Positions 1-4,368 of a DNA stretch of 5,233 nucleotides are shown here, piece after piece. Below the pieces are notes generated by a model, which had not been told where the DNA came from, made no database searches, and saw nothing but the letters and a program-made list of their open reading frames with translations. The stretch comes from Acidobacteriota bacterium. Its GTDB lineage: Bacteria; Acidobacteriota; Terriglobia; Terriglobales; Acidobacteriaceae. The stretch lies in the NCBI GenBank assembly GCA_021779695.1, contig JAJYAE010000310.1, positions 1-5,233 on the forward strand, written 5' to 3'. Each line of letters begins with the position of its first letter. The stretch's first letter is position 1. The position numbers were made by a program, and so were the translations under genes.

Positions 1-396
1 GTCGATGTTCGCAAAGTCGCGCTGAGCCTGGTGGAACATGCCGGGGCGCGGTTTGCGGCAATCGCAGCCAACTTTGTCATGGGGGCAAAAGTAGAAACGG
101 TCGATGTGTGCGCCGTGCTGCGTGAGCAATTCCTGAAAGCGCGCATGGATTTCTTCCACATCGCGGACACTGTAGAGGCCCTTGGCGATGCCGCGCTGGT
201 TGGAGACCACAATGACGCAGATGCCGGCTTCGTTCAAGCGGCGGATTGCTTTGACGACGCCGGGAAGGACTTCGAATTCACCCCACCGGGTTACGTAATT
301 GCCTTCGGGCATTTTGCGATTGAGGACGCCGTCGCGGTCGAGAAAACACGTATGGATGCGCGACATGCGCGATGCGGATGAATTCGAAGAATCCAT
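1..396 (-). CDS. gmhB: D-glycero-D-manno-heptose 1,7-bisphosphate 7-phosphatase (HAD family), 3'-truncated by window edge
   Basis: A HAD-superfamily phosphatase frame, open from ATG at 396 to the window edge (132 codons; the C-terminus lies beyond position 1). GmhB removes the C7 phosphate of heptose 1,7-bisphosphate in the cytoplasm on the way to ADP-heptose for the LPS core. Visible motifs: HAD motif I FLDRDGVLN (residues 18-26; nucleophile D20, acid/base D22), motif II VVSNQRGIAKG (63-73), and a zinc-binding loop CPHDKVGCDC (104-113) followed by RKPRPGM (114-120). The zinc loop separates GmhB/HisB-N enzymes from most HAD proteins. It looks shorter between its CPH and CDC halves than I recall for the E. 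coli protein. A second in-frame ATG at 366 (residue 11) is also possible, giving a start just before the conserved fold. I prefer 396 because TATCCT lies exactly 6 nt upstream, the same arrangement as at the two other unit starts; neither ATG has a Shine-Dalgarno sequence. It is divergent from an MsbA-like exporter, which supports an LPS role. The histidinol-phosphatase domain of HisB is the main alternative. Confidence 0.88.
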   Translation of the reverse strand, partial: MDSSNSSASRMSRIHTCFLDRDGVLNRKMPEGNYVTRWGEFEVLPGVVKAIRRLNEAGICVIVVSNQRGIAKGLYSVRDVEEIHARFQELLTQHGAHIDRFYFCPHDKVGCDCRKPRPGMFHQAQRDFANID

Positions 397-402
397 GAGT
401 AC

Positions 403-408
403 AGGATA
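403..408 (-). promoter_or_regulatory. Candidate -10 element for leaderless gmhB transcript
   Basis: On the minus strand the hexamer TATCCT ends 6 nt before the ATG at 396. A start site about 7 nt downstream of a -10 element would fall on or beside that ATG, so the mRNA would have essentially no 5' UTR. No purine-rich ribosome binding site precedes the ATG, and I see no convincing -35 hexamer 16-18 nt upstream. The hexamer is a weak TATAAT match alone; support comes from the same spacing at 457-468 and 4357-4368. Confidence 0.35.
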
Positions 409-456
409 GCAACGAGCGGACGGTGAATTGACGGCTGTTTGGATGGTCTCTCCTTA

Positions 457-462
457 TACAAT
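457..462 (+). promoter_or_regulatory. Candidate -10 element (TACAAT) for the exporter operon
   Basis: TACAAT matches the sigma-70 -10 consensus at 5 of 6 positions and is followed by 6 nt (ACGGGG) and then ATG at 469. The predicted transcription start therefore coincides with the A of that ATG. No well-spaced -35 is present; TTGACG at 428-433 is 23 bp away. The same hexamer and spacing recur before coaBC. Confidence 0.45.
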
Positions 463-468
463 ACGGGG

Positions 469-540
469 ATGGATTGGCAGAGACAGCGCGCATGGATGAT
501 GTGTACGGCTTTCTCACATAAGGCTGGCATGAAGGCATGA
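469..540 (+). CDS. Candidate 23-aa leader ORF, stop overlaps exporter start
   Basis: This short frame has 23 sense codons plus TGA. The peptide begins MDWQRQRAW and ends AGMKA; it has two tryptophans, four methionines including the initiator, and is basic. I do not recognise it, and it is far too short for a homology call. Three things make it worth listing. Its ATG is 6 nt after TACAAT, the same leaderless arrangement seen at coaBC. Its TGA (538-540) overlaps the exporter ATG (537-539) as ATGA, the classic arrangement for termination-reinitiation. The exporter's own ribosome binding site is poor: GAAGG only 1 nt upstream, AAGG 13 nt upstream. It may be a translated leader that delivers ribosomes to the exporter start, or a chance frame. 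Confidence 0.3.
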   Translation: MDWQRQRAWMMCTAFSHKAGMKA

Positions 541-2390
541 AGCGATTCTTTCGGCTCGTTCGCTACGGGTTGCCCTATTGGTTGCAACTGCTGCCGGGCG
601 TGCTGCTGCTGGCCTTGGTTGGTCTGCTGGACAACTTCCGTGTATTGCTCTTTCAGCCAATTTTCGACAAGGTACTGGCGCCGAATGCGCCGCCGGGCCC
701 GATCCTTGTCGGGATTCCCAGATTTCATATGCAATTTGATTTGCGGATGATTGTTCCGCATTTCATGCACAATGCGTGGACTGTGGTGGCCTTTGCGCTG
801 GTGGTTTCCACGGTAATGAAGGGAATTTGCGATTACACGGGGACGTATCTGGTGAACTATGCCGGGTTTGGAACGATTACGGACCTGCGGAATCATCTGT
901 ATGAAGTCACGCTCCGCCGCTCATCGAGCTTCTTTCACAAGCACCCGACGGGAACGATTCTTTCCACGCTAATTAACGATGTGGACCGCGTCCAGAATGC
1001 GGTGAGCTCGGTCATCGGACAGTTCCTCCAACAGTTCTTTACGTTTCTTGTGGGCCTGGCGCTGGTGATCTACATGGGCGGCGAGCTGAGCTGGGCGTTG
1101 CTTCTGTTTGTTCCGGTGGTCATCACGTCTGCACGTAAGATTGGCCGCGAGGTGAGGCACCGCACGCGCACCGGTCAGGACAAACTGGCTGAGATTCAGA
1201 ACATCCTGCATGAGACAGTGACGGGCAATCGTATTGTGAAGGCCTTCAACACGGAACTGTGGGAGATACTGCGGTTCAAGAAGGCCGCGATGCGGCTGTT
1301 TCGCGCCAATCTGCGCAGCGTGCGCATTCAGTCAATCAGTTCACCATTGATGGATTCTATCGGAGCTGTGGCCATAGCAATTTTTCTCTTTATCGGGAGG
1401 AACGAGATTCTACATGGCCACATGACGATCGGCGTTTTTGCTGCTTTCATCATCCTGCTCTTTAAGCTCTACGACCCGGTGCGACGATTTGCGTATTTCT
1501 ATAACGCTTTCCAGCAGGCGATGGGCGCGTCGGCCTCGATATTCGAGTTTTTCGATGCAGAGGATGACGTGAAGGAGCGGCCGCACGCGGCGTCCATCAA
1601 AGGCTTTCAGCGCGCGATAGAGTTCAAGGATGTTGGGTTCGCCTATTCAAGCGAAGATGGTGAGCACCAGATTCTGCACAATGTGGATCTGACGGTGAGG
1701 GCAGGCGAGGTGTTGGCGCTGGTGGGACCAAGCGGTGCGGGTAAGTCAACACTTGTAAATTTGATTCCGCGGCTTTTCGATGTGACTTCGGGGCGAATTC
1801 TACTGGATGACAAAGATGTGCGCGATTTGACCCTCTCCTCGCTGCGTAAGCAGATCGCCCAAGTGACGCAGGAAACGATCCTGTTCAACGACACTGTGCG
1901 CCACAACATTGCCTACGGAGAGCCTGATACCAAGATGACGCTGGTAGAGGCTGCTGCTCGTAACGCACTGGCGCATGATTTTATTTTGAAGATGCCGCAA
2001 GGCTACGATACGGTGATTGGCGAAAAGGGCTTCCGGCTTTCAGGAGGTGAACGGCAGCGGATTGCGATTGCACGAGCCATCCTGAAAAATGCGCCAATCC
2101 TCATCCTGGATGAGGCCACCTCGGCGCTGGATGCAGAGAGTGAATCCCTGGTGCAGGTGGCGCTGGCCAATCTGATGCAGGGGCGGACGGTGGTGGTAAT
2201 TGCTCATCGTCTCAGCACGATTCGGCGCGCCAACCGGATTGCGGTGCTGGAGGACGGCAGGATTACGGCGATAGGACCGCATGAAGAGCTGCTGAATACA
2301 TCGCCGACGTATCAGCGACTCTATCAACTACAATTCATCGATGCAACGGAATCAGAAGAGCCGTTGATGTCGGCTGACAGGCGGAAGTAG
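537..2390 (+). CDS. msbA: MsbA-type lipid A / LPS flippase, ABC exporter half-transporter
   Basis: A 617-residue inner-membrane half-transporter with its membrane domain fused to its ATPase, expected to work as a homodimer. The N-terminus MKRFFRLVRYGLPYW is typical of MsbA-like proteins. About six hydrophobic segments are visible, near residues 15-40, 77-98, 158-180, 184-199, 268-287 and 297-313. The ATPase domain has Walker A GPSGAGKST (397-405), Q-loop Q445, signature LSGGERQ (501-507), Walker B ILILDE (521-526, catalytic E526), D-loop SALD (529-532) and H-loop H557, all intact. The length is slightly over the usual 580-600, partly from a roughly 35-residue, proline-containing stretch between segments 1 and 2 (about 42-76), predicted periplasmic. 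The start is secure because TAA at 519-521 closes the frame upstream. It probably heads a unit with yicC 5 bp downstream. The divergent gmhB supports lipid A-core flipping, but ABCB-type exporters for drugs or other lipids share these motifs, so the substrate is inferred. Confidence 0.85.
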   Translation: MKRFFRLVRYGLPYWLQLLPGVLLLALVGLLDNFRVLLFQPIFDKVLAPNAPPGPILVGIPRFHMQFDLRMIVPHFMHNAWTVVAFALVVSTVMKGICDYTGTYLVNYAGFGTITDLRNHLYEVTLRRSSSFFHKHPTGTILSTLINDVDRVQNAVSSVIGQFLQQFFTFLVGLALVIYMGGELSWALLLFVPVVITSARKIGREVRHRTRTGQDKLAEIQNILHETVTGNRIVKAFNTELWEILRFKKAAMRLFRANLRSVRIQSISSPLMDSIGAVAIAIFLFIGRNEILHGHMTIGVFAAFIILLFKLYDPVRRFAYFYNAFQQAMGASASIFEFFDAEDDVKERPHAASIKGFQRAIEFKDVGFAYSSEDGEHQILHNVDLTVRAGEVLALVGPSGAGKSTLVNLIPRLFDVTSGRILLDDKDVRDLTLSSLRKQIAQVTQETILFNDTVRHNIAYGEPDTKMTLVEAAARNALAHDFILKMPQGYDTVIGEKGFRLSGGERQRIAIARAILKNAPILILDEATSALDAESESLVQVALANLMQGRTVVVIAHRLSTIRRANRIAVLEDGRITAIGPHEELLNTSPTYQRLYQLQFIDATESEEPLMSADRRK

Positions 2391-2395
2391 GACGC

Positions 2396-3295
2396 ATGGC
2401 GATTTTTTCGATGACTGGCTATGCCCGCACGCAGGTACTTGCGGAAGAACAGCTTGCGTACACACTCAGCGTGAAGAGCGTGAATCATCGCTTTCTGGAT
2501 GTGCAGTTGCGCTTGCCGGGTGGTTTGGATGCGCTGGAGATGGAGCTGCGACGGATATTGAAAGAGAGCCTCGTGCGCGGCCATGTGGAACTGACACTGT
2601 CTCTGGAGCGCTCGACGCAGCAGAAGGCTGGATATAACAGAGAGCTGGTTGCAAATTATCTTGGGGCATTCAAGGCGGCGAAAGAAGAATTTGGCTTGCA
2701 CGGAGAGCCAGAATTGAACGCGGTTCTGCGGCTACCTGCGGCGCTGCAAAGCGAAAATCGGAGCAACGGAGATGCCGAGCTCACCGCACTGGCCGAAAGT
2801 GTGAAGGTGCGTATTGGGTCGCTGCTGAACGAGCTGAAGGCGATGCGCGCGCGGGAAGGCGAGGCCTTGGAGGGCATTCTGCATGCTGCGCTGGACCGGC
2901 TCGCTGAGGCGGTGAAGGGTGTGAGCGAACTGCGGCCTGAAGTGGAGCAGCGCTATCAAGACCGATTGACTCAGCGACTGACTGCGGCCACCGGGAATGA
3001 GTTCAACCGACAGCGGCTGCTGGAGGAAGTGGCGATCCTGGTGGACCGGAGCGACATCGCTGAGGAACTGGAGCGAATGACGACGCATATCAGCCACTTT
3101 AGAGAACTGCTTGCGGCAGGTGGCGAGGTGGGCAAAAAGCTCGATTTCCTGCTGCAGGAGATGAATCGCGAGGCAAACACCTTGTTGTCAAAGACCGGCG
3201 GGGTGGGTGGTAAAGGTACGCGTATCACGGAACTGGGCCTGGCGATGAAGGCGGAGATCGAAAAGGCTCGCGAGCAAGTACAAAACGTGGAATGA
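2396..3295 (+). CDS. yicC: YicC/YloC family endoribonuclease
   Basis: A 299-residue cytoplasmic protein of the YicC/YloC family, whose members have been described as endoribonucleases (E. coli YicC acts in small-RNA turnover). Family landmarks are present end to end: SMTGYAR at 5-11, SVKSVNHRFLDV at 25-36, RGHVEL at 61-66, the acidic stretch RLLEEVAILVDRSDIAEEL at 207-225, GKKLDFLLQEMNREANTL at 246-263 and the terminal IEKAREQVQNVE. The middle (about 130-200) is helical and charged and looks coiled-coil-prone. Between SK (265-266) and ITEL (277-280) there is a glycine-rich TGGVGGKGTR that seems several residues longer than the equivalent segment in proteobacterial homologues; I read it as lineage-specific. 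The start has purine-rich GGAAG (2383-2387) 8 nt upstream and AGGA 3 nt upstream, overlapping the exporter's stop region, so the two genes are likely co-transcribed and perhaps coupled. The gene precedes gmk here as in many bacteria. Confidence 0.93.
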   Translation: MAIFSMTGYARTQVLAEEQLAYTLSVKSVNHRFLDVQLRLPGGLDALEMELRRILKESLVRGHVELTLSLERSTQQKAGYNRELVANYLGAFKAAKEEFGLHGEPELNAVLRLPAALQSENRSNGDAELTALAESVKVRIGSLLNELKAMRAREGEALEGILHAALDRLAEAVKGVSELRPEVEQRYQDRLTQRLTAATGNEFNRQRLLEEVAILVDRSDIAEELERMTTHISHFRELLAAGGEVGKKLDFLLQEMNREANTLLSKTGGVGGKGTRITELGLAMKAEIEKAREQVQNVE

Positions 3296-3332
3296 GTTGT
3301 AAGAGATCAAGTGTGGAAGGGATGCATCGAGA

Positions 3333-4073
3333 GTGGCAGGAATCTTGTTTATTATTTCGGCGCCATCCGGATCCGGGAAAAGCACGCTCGTGAGCGAGCT
3401 GCGCAAGCAAGTGAGCAATGTTGATTTTTCGATCTCGTGGACAACTCGGCCGCCAAGAGGCTCGGAGGAGAATGGTCGCGAGTACCACTTCACGACGCGC
3501 GAAGAGTTTGAGGTGATGCGCGACGCGGGCATGTTTCTCGAGTACGCCGAGGTTTTCGGAAACTACTATGGCACGTCACGGCTGTCTCTTGAGGAAGCAA
3601 GGCGACAGGGGCATGACCTACTGTTGGACATTGATGTGCAGGGAGCAGGGCAGGTGCGCAAGTCGATGCCGGAGGCCGTGAGTATTTTTGTGATGCCGCC
3701 CACGCCCAAAGTACTTCGCACGCGGCTGCGCAACCGGAGCCGCGCAGAAGGCGTTGTGAATGAAGCAGAGTTGTACAGGCGCCTGAGCGAAGCCAGCAAA
3801 GAGATTGAGAATTATCGTGACTATAGCTATATTTTGGTCAACGACATTCTGGATCGAACCGTGGCACAACTGGAGGCAATTGTGCTGGCGGAGCGTTACT
3901 ACAGAAATGGAGAGCCAATAGCGTTCCGATCGAGCCGCGTGTTGGAGGTTGCCGCAGCCTGCCGGCAGTCAAATTCGCAGGAGCGGCTGAAGCCGGTGCT
4001 TGAGGCCTTTGGGGTCGGTAACTCGAATGGCCAACAACAACTTCCCTTCGGAGAGGATCTTGATGACGATTGA
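3333..4073 (+). CDS. gmk: Guanylate kinase with C-terminal extension
   Basis: A 246-residue cytoplasmic enzyme that phosphorylates GMP to GDP with ATP, supplying guanine nucleotides. Visible motifs: P-loop APSGSGKST (10-18); the GMP-binding region with SWTTRPPR (35-42), YHF (51-53), E70 and GNYYGT (76-81); DIDVQGA (99-105); and an arginine-rich lid RLRNRSRAEG (131-140) continuing to YRRL. The catalytic fold ends near AERYYRNGE (about 186-194), leaving a tail of about 50 residues that typical proteins of roughly 205 residues lack. The tail is polar and ends QQQLPFGEDLDDD. The start is GTG at 3333. No ATG is available in frame because TAA at 3300-3302 closes it upstream, and the residues before the P-loop match family length. 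The ribosome binding site is weak: GGAAGG-type purines at 3315-3320 are 12 nt away. The gene follows yicC by 37 bp and overlaps rpoZ by 11 bp. Confidence 0.95.
   Translation: MAGILFIISAPSGSGKSTLVSELRKQVSNVDFSISWTTRPPRGSEENGREYHFTTREEFEVMRDAGMFLEYAEVFGNYYGTSRLSLEEARRQGHDLLLDIDVQGAGQVRKSMPEAVSIFVMPPTPKVLRTRLRNRSRAEGVVNEAELYRRLSEASKEIENYRDYSYILVNDILDRTVAQLEAIVLAERYYRNGEPIAFRSSRVLEVAAACRQSNSQERLKPVLEAFGVGNSNGQQQLPFGEDLDDD
4051..4056 (+). promoter_or_regulatory. Shine-Dalgarno for rpoZ, inside gmk
   Basis: GAGAGG lies 6 nt before the ATG at 4063 and within the last codons of gmk. It decides the rpoZ start in favour of 4063 over the in-frame ATG at 4027, which has no comparable site. Ribosomes finishing gmk would pass over it, consistent with coupled expression. 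Confidence 0.7.
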
Positions 4074-4293
4074 GACAAAGTTTGATTCGGACTATCGGAA
4101 GGTTCTAGTGGCCGCGCGTCGTGCAAGGCAACTGCAGAATGGATCGGCGGCTATGGTCCCCAGCCCGTCGAACAAAGTCTGCCGGATTGCACAGGACGAG
4201 ATCAAGGCGGGCAAGATCGCCTATGTGAAGCGGGATGTACCGGTTACGAAGCCGTTGATCGAAGATCGCGGCGTTCCGATTCTGTCGCATTAG
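4063..4293 (+). CDS. rpoZ: DNA-directed RNA polymerase subunit omega
   Basis: A 76-residue omega subunit, the small protein that binds the beta' subunit and helps RNA polymerase assembly. The diagnostic segment is VLVAARRARQLQNG (residues 14-27), which matches the conserved family core. It is followed by a helix-rich part with IAQDEIKAGKIAY. The protein is shorter than E. coli omega (about 90 residues) because it lacks the long Glu/Gln-rich tail and ends after VPILSH; its N-terminal lead is also compact. The frame is open further upstream, and ATG at 4027 would add 12 residues, but only 4063 has a well-placed Shine-Dalgarno (GAGAGG, 6 nt). It overlaps the gmk stop by 11 bp. The order gmk-rpoZ-coaBC is a common bacterial arrangement, which corroborates this otherwise very small gene. 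Confidence 0.92.
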   Translation: MTIETKFDSDYRKVLVAARRARQLQNGSAAMVPSPSNKVCRIAQDEIKAGKIAYVKRDVPVTKPLIEDRGVPILSH

Positions 4294-4308
4294 GGGATAC
4301 GGGGTCTT

Positions 4309-4345
4309 CTGAATGGCGCCTGCGCATTCAGGATGCGCGGCGCAT
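4309..4345 (+). terminator. Overlapping hairpins between rpoZ and coaBC (possible terminator)
   Basis: Three inverted repeats overlap here. Hairpin A pairs CTGAATGGCGC (4309-4319) with GCGCATTCAG (4322-4331), with one bulged G and a tight loop. Hairpin B is a perfect GCGCAT-TCAGG-ATGCGC (4322-4338). Hairpin C is a perfect ATGCG-CGG-CGCAT (4333-4345). A and C can coexist; B excludes both. No U-tract follows, so this is not a textbook intrinsic terminator. It may stop or stabilise the 3' end of the upstream transcript, just before the coaBC promoter candidate. Confidence 0.4.
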
Positions 4346-4356
4346 TGCCCTCGGTC

Positions 4357-4362
4357 TACAAT
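4357..4362 (+). promoter_or_regulatory. Candidate -10 element (TACAAT) for leaderless coaBC transcript
   Basis: TACAAT (5 of 6 to consensus) is followed by 6 nt (GAACAA) and then the coaBC ATG at 4369, placing the expected transcription start at or beside the start codon. No Shine-Dalgarno precedes the gene and no consensus -35 is visible at 16-18 bp (4334-4339 is TGCGCG). It is identical in hexamer and spacing to the element at 457-462. Confidence 0.45.
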
Positions 4363-4368
4363 GAACAA

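Larger units (their letters stand above)
397..536. other. Divergent intergenic region between gmhB and the exporter gene
   Basis: This 140-bp region carries two back-to-back candidate -10 hexamers (403-408 on minus, 457-462 on plus) separated by 48 bp, so any -35 contacts or regulator sites would be shared. A TTGACG hexamer sits at 428-433 on the plus strand but is 23 bp from TACAAT, too far for a standard sigma-70 pair. The right half (469-536) is occupied by a candidate 23-codon leader ORF. I see no strong inverted repeat that would suggest an operator. Confidence 0.5.

Noticed and set aside
31..381. Plus-strand 116-codon open frame
   Set aside because: It lies antisense to gmhB, whose HAD motifs are unmistakable on the minus strand; it has no start context or recognisable motif.
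265..392. Two TTCGAATTC/GAATTCGAA-like palindromic words (near 270 and 380) as an operator pair
   Set aside because: Both lie inside the gmhB coding frame, are very short and restriction-site-like, and have no further symmetry.
428..462. TTGACG plus TACAAT as a standard sigma-70 promoter
   Set aside because: The spacer is 23 bp, well outside the usual 16-18 bp, so only the -10 element is proposed.
529..540. Three-codon ATG-AAG-GCA-TGA minigene overlapping the exporter start, paralleled by ATG-AAC-AAA-TGA at 4361-4372 before coaBC
   Set aside because: The first is the in-frame end of the longer leader ORF; the second begins inside the -10 hexamer and would not be in a leaderless transcript. 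The resemblance is probably chance.
291..896. Minus-strand 201-codon frame
   Set aside because: It spans the divergent promoter region and runs opposite the exporter's first membrane segments; the composition (many Arg, His, Gln) is typical of an antisense shadow.
4035..4052. QQQLPF in the Gmk tail as a sliding-clamp-binding motif
   Set aside because: It does not fit the QL(S/D)LF-type consensus and there is no reason for a guanylate kinase to bind the clamp.
4000..4062. Upstream in-frame starts for rpoZ (TTG at 4000, ATG at 4027)
   Set aside because: They would add residues not expected for omega and lack a Shine-Dalgarno; ATG 4063 has GAGAGG at 6 nt.
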